Part shown: positions 22,701 to 29,408 of the stretch, one piece after another
Position numbering within the stretch: the stretch's first letter is position 1
How the letters are laid out: the number at the start of each line of letters is the position of its first letter
NCBI GenBank assembly: GCA_964358485.1
Contig: CAYHPY010000032.1
Span: 1-34,905 of the forward strand
Source: CAYHPY01 sp964358485
GTDB lineage: Bacteria > Elusimicrobiota > Elusimicrobia > UBA1565 > UBA9628
Length of the DNA stretch: 34,905 nucleotides
Reading direction: 5' to 3'
Notes under the pieces: model-generated
What the model saw: only the letters and a program-made list of their open reading frames with translations
The model's database searches: none
Told to the model about the DNA's origin: nothing
Made by a program: the position numbers and the translations under genes

Positions 22701-25610
22701 TCACGAGGATTTTCTGGTTGTGGACTGGGCCTCCTCGGATTTTTGGATCAAAGTGTTGAACTCCTCCACCAGCCCCGGGTCCGTGTTGACGACGCTGGCG
22801 TTTTTAAATTCCACGGCGGCGTTGTTGAAATCTCTGAGGGAGGTGTAGGCCGAGCCCCGGTTGCGGTGATATTTGGCCGAGCGCGAATGCAGGGCGATGG
22901 CTCGGCTGAAGCTTTGCAGGGAGTCTTGGGGTTTCTTGAGCGCCAGGTATCCCATCCCGAGGCCGTTGTGAAGGACGGGGTTGGTGGGTTCGGCTTTGAC
23001 GGCCAGCTCGTAGTTGGCCACCGCCCGCTTCGGGTCCTTGAGGAAAAAATAAGCGTTGCCGGCCCGGAAATACGCCTCCGAGCCCGACGGATTGAGCAGA
23101 AGGGCCGCGGTGGCCCGCTCCACGGCTTCCTTGTATTTTTTCTTGCTCGTCAAAAGGACCGCAAGCCGCAATTGGGCCCCGGAGTCCTTGGGGTCGAGCT
23201 CGACGGCGCGGATGAAATCCTGGTGGGCCGGATCCAGCGAGTCCTGCGCCACAAGCGCCGTCCCCCGGCCGACGTAGGCGGCGGACAGCGTCCCGTCCAC
23301 CTCCATGGCCTTGGTGTATTCCATGACGGCGCGGTCGTAGAGTCCGGCGTTGTGGAGGGCGTCGGCCCGGACGATGTAGGAGTATGGGTCGGAGGGGTCC
23401 TCGGAGAGCTCCGAGTCCATGTCCATGACCGCGGAGTAGAACGCGTCGGGCTTTCCGGATTCGGGACCGAAATAGATTTCGGCCGCGCGGGCCTCGGGGT
23501 CCAGCCAGACGGCCTCCATGTAGGCTTGGTGGGAGAGCTTGAGCTGCTTGAGGCCGGCGTGGGCCAGCGCCAGGGCCAAGCGGGATTCGGCCGGGCGCTC
23601 GCCGAGCCGGGCCGCGTCGTCCAGGCTCTCGACCGCCTTGAAGAATTCCTCCTTGCGCAGGTAGGCCAGTCCCCGGTGAAGGTAGGCGGGGCCGTAGCCC
23701 GGGTCCAGGTCGATGGCTTTCTCGCAATCCCTGAGGGCGGCGGCGGGCTCGTCCATGAGGCGCTTGACCCAGCACAGGGAGACGAGCGCTTCTTTGGAAG
23801 CGTGGTCCAAGGAAGCGGCGCGGCGGAAATCGGAAAGGGCGGGCTTGTATTCCTTGAGCGCCGCGTGCGCCTGTCCCCGCCGCAGGAAAGCACCGACGCT
23901 CCGGGCGTCCAGTTTGACGGCCTGGGTCAAATCGATGATGGCCTGCTCGTAATCGTGGCGCCTCAGGCGGATCAGCCCCAGAGTCTCGTAGACCCCGGCG
24001 TTCTCCGGGTCCTTTTCCAGGGCGACCTGGATGTCCTCCAGCGCCTTGGCGTGGTTGCCCATCCAGGAGTGGGTTTCCGCCCGGTATTGGTGCACGCGGG
24101 CCGCGGGGCCCTTGAGCTGGAGGGATTGCTCGAAGGCCGCCATGGCCGCGAGAAAATCCATGGTCTTAAGGCGGACCACCCCGAGATTGAAGTGAAACCC
24201 CGGGTCCTCGGGTTTGAGCGAAATGGCCTTCTCGATGTCCTTGAGGGCCTTCTCATGGTCGCCGAAGGAGTTGGCGTAGAGCGCGCCCCGGTTGTTGTAG
24301 GCTTCCGCCAAATCCGGCGAGGCCGCGATGGCGGCGTTGTAATCGTCCAAGGCGGCGTTGGGCTTGCGGGTCCGAGCCATGTAGGCCGCCCGGGCGATCA
24401 AGAGTTCTGGATTCTTGGGCTCCAGCTTGAAGGCCCGGTTGAGGTCCGACAAGGCTTCCTCATCCATCCCGAGGCGGAGCTGCAGTAGGCCGCGCGCGGT
24501 CAACGCCTCCACCGAACCGGGCTCGGCATCCACGGCTTCGGAGAGATCCTTGAGGGCCGGCTTGGGCGCTTCCATTGCTTCGTGAATCCGGGCGCGCTTG
24601 AGCAGGGGCGCCGCCCCGGGGGATATCTCCCTGGCCCGCGTGTAGGCGGCCAGGGCGTCCTTCCAAAGGAGGATGTCGGCGAAGCGGTCGCCCACCGCGA
24701 TGGCGGCGCCCGCGTCGGGCAGGTCTCCTTCCAGGGATTTGCGGAAATCGGCCAGGGCCTCCTGGCGATCGCCTCGGCGCCAACGCGCCTCGCCGCGATT
24801 GAAGTAGATCGAATAGTCCCGGACGTTGATCTTGGCCGCCTCGTCGAATTCCTTCCAGGCGGCCTCTTCCTCTTGGCGGGCCAGTCGCAGGGCCGCGCGG
24901 CCGATGTAAGGATAGATGTAGTGGGGCTCGAGTTCGTTGGCTTTGTTGTAGGCCGAGAGGGCGCGGGCCAAATCTCCTTTGCGGGCGAAGGAGGCGCCCA
25001 GCAGTCCAAAGGCCGCCGGAACCCGGGTGTTGACCCTTAATAGGGAGGTCAGGTCGGCAATGGCCGCGTCGATTTCCCCCCGGTCGAACCGGGCCAGGGC
25101 GCGTTGGAGCAAATAGACCGGCGTTTTCGGGGCGCGGGTGAGAAGCTCATCGAAGTCGACCAGGGCTTTGTCGGTTTTTCCCAGGGCCCGCAGAGCCCGA
25201 GCCCGGCCTGCGAGTCCTTCCAGGGACTCCGCGTCCCATTTCAGGGCGGCGGAGTAGGCGACCAGGGCGTCCTCGGCGCGCCCCAGGAGGAGCGCGGCGT
25301 CCCCCCGGGCCAGGAATTGGGAGGGTTCGGTTCCCCCCGTGGGGGCCTCGGCCAGAACCCGGCGGGCGTCGGTTTGCATTCGCCCGTATTCCCCGAGCAC
25401 GTGCCAGACCCGCGCCCGAAGGGCCAGGAACTGCCACCGCCGGGCCTTGGAGGACAGGCCGTCCTCGGCTTTGTTCAGGGCCTCCTGGAAATCTCCTCGC
25501 AAGTATAGGTTCAGGGCAACTTGGTAGGCGTCGGCCTTGCCCGCGGCCTGGGCCCCGAACGAAAGGGCGGGCGCGAGGAGGGCCAAGAGCAGGGAAAGCG
25601 TCAGGCGCAT
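22701..25610 (-). CDS. Very long secreted TPR protein, 969 residues
   Basis: The start was set at the ATG at 25610 (MRLTLSLLLALLAPALSFGA, a textbook signal peptide); a GTG two codons upstream is less likely because the promoter -10 ends 9 nt before the ATG. The mature protein consists almost wholly of roughly two dozen TPR units, for example DALVAYSAALKWDAESLEGL, then LADFRKSLEGDLPDAGAAIA and PNAALDDYNAAIAASPDLAE. There is no catalytic domain, membrane segment or PPIase-like insert. Such long alpha solenoids are usually scaffolds in the periplasm or at the outer membrane. It heads an operon with metF and the OmpR-type regulator. Confidence 0.9.
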   Translation of the reverse strand: MRLTLSLLLALLAPALSFGAQAAGKADAYQVALNLYLRGDFQEALNKAEDGLSSKARRWQFLALRARVWHVLGEYGRMQTDARRVLAEAPTGGTEPSQFLARGDAALLLGRAEDALVAYSAALKWDAESLEGLAGRARALRALGKTDKALVDFDELLTRAPKTPVYLLQRALARFDRGEIDAAIADLTSLLRVNTRVPAAFGLLGASFARKGDLARALSAYNKANELEPHYIYPYIGRAALRLARQEEEAAWKEFDEAAKINVRDYSIYFNRGEARWRRGDRQEALADFRKSLEGDLPDAGAAIAVGDRFADILLWKDALAAYTRAREISPGAAPLLKRARIHEAMEAPKPALKDLSEAVDAEPGSVEALTARGLLQLRLGMDEEALSDLNRAFKLEPKNPELLIARAAYMARTRKPNAALDDYNAAIAASPDLAEAYNNRGALYANSFGDHEKALKDIEKAISLKPEDPGFHFNLGVVRLKTMDFLAAMAAFEQSLQLKGPAARVHQYRAETHSWMGNHAKALEDIQVALEKDPENAGVYETLGLIRLRRHDYEQAIIDLTQAVKLDARSVGAFLRRGQAHAALKEYKPALSDFRRAASLDHASKEALVSLCWVKRLMDEPAAALRDCEKAIDLDPGYGPAYLHRGLAYLRKEEFFKAVESLDDAARLGERPAESRLALALAHAGLKQLKLSHQAYMEAVWLDPEARAAEIYFGPESGKPDAFYSAVMDMDSELSEDPSDPYSYIVRADALHNAGLYDRAVMEYTKAMEVDGTLSAAYVGRGTALVAQDSLDPAHQDFIRAVELDPKDSGAQLRLAVLLTSKKKYKEAVERATAALLLNPSGSEAYFRAGNAYFFLKDPKRAVANYELAVKAEPTNPVLHNGLGMGYLALKKPQDSLQSFSRAIALHSRSAKYHRNRGSAYTSLRDFNNAAVEFKNASVVNTDPGLVEEFNTLIQKSEEAQSTTRKSS

Positions 25611-25619
25611 GTCCACGGA

Positions 25620-25648
25620 AAGATAGACGATATTTGTTACAAATTCAA
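25620..25648 (-). promoter_or_regulatory. Leaderless-type promoter of the TPR-metF-regulator operon
   Basis: TTGAAT (25648-25643), 17 bases, TATCTT (25625-25620), then 9 nt to the ATG at 25610. The -10 is imperfect. It lies about 20 bp past the stop of the BON gene. Confidence 0.65.
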
Positions 25649-25667
25649 GGCGGGGCGGGGCGCGGGC

Positions 25668-26006
25668 CTATTTTTCGACGTGCAGCTTGTCGATGACCTT
25701 CCGGACCCCATGGACGGCGCGGGCGGTGTTGACGGCCGCGGCGCGTTCCTCCCCCGAGGAAACCACGCCCTTGAGCGTCACGACCCCGTGGTCGACGTCC
25801 ACGTTGATGTTGCGGGCCGCGACCTTGGGTTCGGCGACCAGGGAGCTCTTGACCTTGGTGTGGATCCATTGGTCGCTGACCGTTTCCCCGGCGGATTTCT
25901 TCTGCCCCGCCACGTAGCCGGCCTCTCCCCCCACCAGAAGCCAGAAACAGCCTTGGAGCGGCAGAACGGCTGCCAACAGGAGCGCGGCGGCAGGAAGGCG
26001 GGACAC
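25668..26006 (-). CDS. BON-domain lipoprotein
   Basis: A 112-residue envelope protein. The signal peptide ends in a lipobox with Cys20 (PLQGC), followed by a small transmembrane-like Gly segment. Residues about 46-110 are one BON domain: SDQWIHTKVKSSLVAEPKVA, then NINVDVDHGVVTLKGVVSSG and AVHGVRKVIDKLHVEK. BON lipoproteins such as OsmY and DolP act in envelope stress or outer-membrane integrity; a single BON domain suggests a simple form. The start is a GTG at 26006, 4 bp after the aldo/keto reductase stop, so they form a two-gene operon. Confidence 0.92.
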   Translation of the reverse strand: MSRLPAAALLLAAVLPLQGCFWLLVGGEAGYVAGQKKSAGETVSDQWIHTKVKSSLVAEPKVAARNINVDVDHGVVTLKGVVSSGEERAAAVNTARAVHGVRKVIDKLHVEK

Positions 26007-26010
26007 GGGG

Positions 26011-27027
26011 TTAAATGTAGAAATGCCGCACCCAGCGGTGGGCCGCGGCGGCCTTGAGTTCGCGGGCGGTGTAGTATTTCCCGTCGGAGGCCTTGGCGTT
26101 CTCGGTCACGTGGGAGACCTTGCGCATTCCGGGGATCACCGTCGAAACCTCCGGGAAGCTCAAGCAATACTTCAAGGCTGCGATCGCCAGGTTCTCGGCC
26201 TTGGGGCCGACCAGGAGGTCCTTCAAGGCGTCGGCGCGCCGGCAGGTCTCGGCCAGGCGGTCGCCGCCGAAGTAGTGGCTCCGGAAATCCTCCGGCTCGA
26301 ATTTCGTGTCGGGCTTGAGCAGTCCGGTCAGGCCGCCCTCGTCGAACGGACAGCGGACCACGACCCCGACGTTCATTTTTTTGCACAGGGGCAGGAAGCG
26401 GTCCAACGCCCGCTGGTCGAAGAGGTTGAAGAGCACCTGGACCTGGTCGATGAGCCCGGTGGCCACGACCTCCAGGGCGGAATCGGGGTCGTCGCTGTTG
26501 AGGGAGACCCCGACGAAGCGGATCTTCCCCTCTTTCTTGAGATTCTCCAGGGTGCGCGCGACCTCGGCCCAAAGCGGATCCTTGAGCCAGTTGTCGGTCC
26601 AGACGTGGAACTGCTGGAGCTCCAGGCAGTCGGTGGAGAGATTGCGCAGGGACTGCTCGGTGCAGGAGACGATCCACTCCGGCGGGAAAGCGAAGCCCAG
26701 CGCGGTGCGGGGATGCGCCGGCCACTCCATGTTTTTGGGCGGGACCTTGGTCGAGACGGTGGTGCGGCGTCCGGCTTCTTTGAAGAGGCGCGCGATCAGC
26801 CGCTCGGAGTGGCCGTGGCCGTAGGCGCGCGCCGTGTCGAAATAGGTGATGCCGCGGTCCAGGGCCGCGTGCAGGGCGCGCATGGACTCGGCGTCGTCGG
26901 TCGGGCCCCACATGGACTTGCCGATGCCCCAGCCCCCGAAGCCGATCTCCGAGACCGAAATGCCGGTCCGGCCGAGCTTGCGGCAGTGCATGGAGGCCGC
27001 GGCGGTGGTGGAGGACGAGGTTGCCAT
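26011..27027 (-). CDS. Aldo/keto reductase family oxidoreductase
   Basis: An NADPH-dependent carbonyl reductase fold. It shows KLGRTGISVSEIGFGGWGIG, the catalytic FDTARAYGHGHSERL (Asp and Tyr), TVSTKVPPK (Lys) and the QQFHVWTDNWL strand (His), then a cofactor-binding end with VSTVIPGMRKVSHVTENAKA. Length is 338 from the ATG at 27027, chosen because a -10-like box ends 8 nt before it; alternatives are ATG 27033 and ATG 26991, which begins MHCRKLGRTG. The family is large, so the substrate cannot be deduced. It is coupled to the BON lipoprotein gene downstream. Confidence 0.92.
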   Translation of the reverse strand: MATSSSTTAAASMHCRKLGRTGISVSEIGFGGWGIGKSMWGPTDDAESMRALHAALDRGITYFDTARAYGHGHSERLIARLFKEAGRRTTVSTKVPPKNMEWPAHPRTALGFAFPPEWIVSCTEQSLRNLSTDCLELQQFHVWTDNWLKDPLWAEVARTLENLKKEGKIRFVGVSLNSDDPDSALEVVATGLIDQVQVLFNLFDQRALDRFLPLCKKMNVGVVVRCPFDEGGLTGLLKPDTKFEPEDFRSHYFGGDRLAETCRRADALKDLLVGPKAENLAIAALKYCLSFPEVSTVIPGMRKVSHVTENAKASDGKYYTARELKAAAAHRWVRHFYI

Positions 27028-27035
27028 GGGCATAA

Positions 27036-27062
27036 TCTATAAGAAATGCCGAATTTTGTCCA
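27036..27062 (-). promoter_or_regulatory. Weak leaderless-type promoter of the aldo/keto reductase
   Basis: TATAGA (27041-27036) ends 8 nt before the ATG at 27027. The best -35 is TGGACA (27062-27057), but the spacer is only 15 bases. Confidence 0.4.
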
Positions 27063-27077
27063 GAAAGATTCCTCCCC

Positions 27078-27106
27078 TTGATCCCCGGGCCTTTCCAGGC
27101 TACACT
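27078..27106 (+). promoter_or_regulatory. Leaderless-type promoter of the plus-strand unknown gene
   Basis: TTGATC (27078-27083), 17 bases, TACACT (27101-27106), then exactly 6 nt to the ATG at 27113. It is back to back with the aldo/keto reductase promoter. Confidence 0.7.
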
Positions 27107-27112
27107 TTCGTC

Positions 27113-27916
27113 ATGGCGGACGAACTCTCCGGCGCCCCCTACGCGGTCCTCATGGACGGCCCCGCCTTTCTCAAGCCCCCCGAAATCGCGCGGGCCTTGG
27201 CGCGCCTGCGCAAGGTCCCGTTTCAGGACGTGGTCGGCCCCGCCCGGCATTTCTGGGGCATCGTGTCCGACCGCTCTCCCAAGGACGCCGCCGAAGCCGA
27301 AGCTCACGCGCTGGTCGAAGCGGGCCTGCCCGCCCTCGCGCTCCCCTCCGGCCTGCTGGAGGACGCTCCCCCCCCGGCTCCGGCGGCCCGGCTGGATTGG
27401 AGCGCCGCGGGGCTGGCCAAAGACGGGGGAAATCTCCTGCCGTGGGCCGGGGTCAAGCTCCTTGCCCCGGCCGCGTTCCGGGAAACGACGGTCAAACAAA
27501 TCAGCGTCGCCGAGGCGCCGGACCCGTCCAAGCGCGCGCTCAAGTTCGGCTTGGCCATGGCGACCGGCATTCCGATCCCTTTGGGCGGCGGGGGTTCCGT
27601 GAGCAAGTCGGTCGAGGAAACGGAACTGGGCTTCTACCTGGACATCATCCTGGGCGAGCCCGCCGAGCGCTGGCGGGTCAACGCCCAACATTTTGATTTT
27701 TCCTGCCTGGGCGCCGTCAAGGGCTTGGGGGTCCTGGATAATTTCCGGACCTTGGTCCTGGAGCTCTGCCGGCTGGCGCCCGGCGCGGTCCGCAACCGCG
27801 GCGCGGCGATTCTTCTGAATTCGCGGCCGATGCGGGAGATGGGCTACGACGGCCTGTCCGATTTGGACCGGGAGTGCCGCTGGCTGTTGACTTTGTCGGC
27901 TATTGGCAGACTTTGA
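27113..27916 (+). CDS. Hypothetical protein, 267 residues
   Basis: I cannot name the family. The N-terminal 100 residues look like a small alpha/beta domain with a conserved-looking pattern in which a helix (EAEAHALVEAGLPALALP) precedes a Pro-rich linker, followed by a second alpha/beta region. The C-terminal part has FDFSCLGAVKGLGVLDNFRT and LELCRLAPGAVRNRG. It has no signal peptide or membrane segment. The start codon is fixed by the promoter, 6 nt upstream. It is convergent with the ClpS-like gene, the two coding ends overlapping by 17 nt. It may be a cytoplasmic sensor or lookup-type protein, which is a guess only. Confidence 0.75.
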   Translation: MADELSGAPYAVLMDGPAFLKPPEIARALARLRKVPFQDVVGPARHFWGIVSDRSPKDAAEAEAHALVEAGLPALALPSGLLEDAPPPAPAARLDWSAAGLAKDGGNLLPWAGVKLLAPAAFRETTVKQISVAEAPDPSKRALKFGLAMATGIPIPLGGGGSVSKSVEETELGFYLDIILGEPAERWRVNAQHFDFSCLGAVKGLGVLDNFRTLVLELCRLAPGAVRNRGAAILLNSRPMREMGYDGLSDLDRECRWLLTLSAIGRL

Positions 27917-28184
27917 CCTGCAGGCCGATGTCCTCCAGGACCATGGCCACCGCCTCGCAGCGCTCGCGGGGACCGCGGTAGACCACCGCCGAGCCCGAGG
28001 AATGGACTTCCATGGACCAGCGCCGCGCCTGCGCCAGCGAACAGCGGACGGCCTTGATGAGCTGGCGCTCCACCTCGTCGAAGGAGTGGCAGTCGCAGTT
28101 GAGCAGGACCGTGCGCCAGCCCGAGTCGATTCCGGAGTCCGAGGTGGTCTCTTCCGCGACCGCCCCTTTCCCCGACGGGGTCAT
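27900..28184 (-). CDS. Divergent ClpS-like protease adaptor
   Basis: ClpS delivers N-degron substrates to the ClpAP protease. The 94-residue product shows the ClpS core from residue 23: WRTVLLNCDCHSFDEVERQL, then the helix LAQARRWSMEVHSSGSAVVY and the end MVLEDIGLQVKVCQ. The conserved N-terminal-residue pocket has Asn29 and Asp31 of the NDD triad, but the middle Asp is Cys (NCD), and the following gating positions (usually Y-T-P-M) read C-H-S-F. His61 in the EVH motif is kept. These changes suggest altered ligand choice. It is ATGA-coupled to the O-methyltransferase. No clpA or clpP is in the window. Confidence 0.85.
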   Translation of the reverse strand: MTPSGKGAVAEETTSDSGIDSGWRTVLLNCDCHSFDEVERQLIKAVRCSLAQARRWSMEVHSSGSAVVYRGPRERCEAVAMVLEDIGLQVKVCQ

Positions 28185-28885
28185 TTTTTGACCGCGACGG
28201 CCATGCCCTCGCCGGTCGGGATCATGCAGCGGGAGGTGAAGAGGGAGGCGTCGGCCATCAAAGACAGGGTTTCCCGCATGGCCGCGGCGGCCTTTGCGTC
28301 AGGGCCCGCCGCGGAGCCTTTCAGATGGAGCTTGCCGAAAAGGTAGGCGTTGTCGGCGACGACGATCCCGCCGGGGCGGAGGTTGACCGCGGCCCATTTC
28401 AGGTACAACGGATAGTTCACCTTGTCGGCGTCGATGAAGCAGAAATCGAAGGGGCCGTCCGGCTCTAATCCCGGAAGTACCTCCGCGCCGGCCCCGACCA
28501 GGACCGAGACCTTGCTCCCCAGGCCCGCTTTGCGGATGTTGTCCCGCGCGACCTCCGCGTGCTTGGGGTCGAATTCGATCGTGTGGAGGACGCCGTCGTC
28601 CGGAAGAGCCCGGGCGATCCAGCAGGCGGAATAGCCCGCCAAGGTGCCGACCTCCACCGCCTTGACCGCGCCGCAGGATTGGACGAGCGTCGACAGGATC
28701 GCGCCTTCCTCCGGCCCGATGTTGATCGGGGGAAGGCCGCGCTTGGGGGTCTGCTCGCGAATGCTCGCCAGGGCCCGGTCCTCCGGGGAGAGGACTCCCT
28801 TGACAAAATTCAGGACCTCGGGAGTCCCGTAGCCGCCCCTTCCCCCCGCGTGGTGGGAGGGTCCTTTTTTTAGAATGATAGCCAT
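28181..28885 (-). CDS. SAM-dependent O-methyltransferase (COMT/CCoAMT family)
   Basis: A 234-residue family-3 O-methyltransferase. The SAM pocket reads AVEVGTLAGYSACWIARALP with the later acidic HTIEFDPKHAEVARDN, and the metal-binding FDFCFIDADKVNYPLYL; the PGGIVVADNAYLFGKLHL segment follows. Such enzymes usually methylate catechol-type oxygens, sometimes of quinone or secondary-metabolite substrates, with magnesium. The substrate here is unknown. It overlaps the 109-residue gene upstream by 16 nt and is ATGA-coupled to the ClpS-like gene, forming a three-gene operon. Confidence 0.93.
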   Translation of the reverse strand: MAIILKKGPSHHAGGRGGYGTPEVLNFVKGVLSPEDRALASIREQTPKRGLPPINIGPEEGAILSTLVQSCGAVKAVEVGTLAGYSACWIARALPDDGVLHTIEFDPKHAEVARDNIRKAGLGSKVSVLVGAGAEVLPGLEPDGPFDFCFIDADKVNYPLYLKWAAVNLRPGGIVVADNAYLFGKLHLKGSAAGPDAKAAAAMRETLSLMADASLFTSRCMIPTGEGMAVAVKK

Positions 28886-29199
28886 TGTAGAATCCTCCAG
28901 CGTTCGATGGCGGCGATGGCGCGGCCGTCGCGTTTGAGCCTAAATTTCCGGCGCAGGGGCCGCCCGTCGGCTTTGAGCGCCCGCTGTTCCGGGGCCAGGA
29001 GCGCCAGTCGTTCTTGGTGGGTCATGAATTCCAAAAAGGCCAGGGCGTCGGCGACGGCCGGGTCCGGACCGGTCGGATCGCACTGCCGGGCGTGCGCCAG
29101 AAACAGCGCGCGGTAGCGGGTGCCCAGAAGGCGGACGCTTTGCGGCAGGAAGCGGGAGGTTTTCCAGAGGCGGTCGACTTCCGCGGCGTCGGTCTGCAT
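28870..29199 (-). CDS. Hypothetical protein, 109 residues
   Basis: Not recognised. The sequence is basic and helical; RFLPQSVRLLGTRYRALFLA and ADALAFLEFMTHQERLALLA are amphipathic helices, and the C-terminus is KFRLKRDGRAIAAIERWRI. There is no signal peptide. It begins the operon with the O-methyltransferase and ClpS-like genes, with a good promoter whose -10 ends 6 nt before the ATG at 29199. It is almost certainly translated, given the overlap downstream. Confidence 0.75.
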   Translation of the reverse strand: MQTDAAEVDRLWKTSRFLPQSVRLLGTRYRALFLAHARQCDPTGPDPAVADALAFLEFMTHQERLALLAPEQRALKADGRPLRRKFRLKRDGRAIAAIERWRILQWLSF

Positions 29200-29205
29200 G
29201 GGACT

Positions 29206-29234
29206 AGCTTAACAGGTTCGGAAGATTTGGTCAA
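29206..29234 (-). promoter_or_regulatory. Leaderless-type promoter of the 109-residue gene operon
   Basis: TTGACC (29234-29229), 17 bases, TGT-TAAGCT (-10 at 29211-29206), then 6 nt to the ATG at 29199. The extended -10 is identical to that before the gene at 1612. Confidence 0.75.
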
Positions 29235-29324
29235 GTCCGTCGGATCGGGACGCTGTAAACTGCTAAAGTGTCAGGCATTAAAACATTTAAACACGTCTTA
29301 GAAAGTAAGGTACAAGCCCGGCAC

Positions 29325-29354
29325 TTGACAGCCCCTAAGGGCCCATGCTAGTAT
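29325..29354 (+). promoter_or_regulatory. Promoter of the giant secreted protein
   Basis: TTGACA (29325-29330), 18 bases, TGC-TAGTAT (-10 at 29349-29354): a perfect -35 with an extended -10. The predicted start near 29361 gives a leader of about 48 nt. An alternative TATTAG (29397-29402) ends 6 nt before the ATG, fitting the leaderless pattern but with a poor -35. The region 29235-29324 upstream shows nothing I can name. Confidence 0.7.
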
Positions 29355-29408
29355 AGGCCCCCAGGCCCTGGATTTATTTCGGAATCCGGGCAAGACTATT
29401 AGGGAAGT

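Noticed and set aside
22554..24488. 644-codon plus-strand open frame opposite the long TPR gene
   Set aside because: It covers the minus-strand TPR gene, whose repeats and signal peptide are unmistakable; the plus-strand product is of random composition.
25778..27691. 637-codon minus-strand open frame across the aldo/keto reductase and BON genes
   Set aside because: It is out of frame with both clear genes and has an Arg/Pro/Gly-rich translation.
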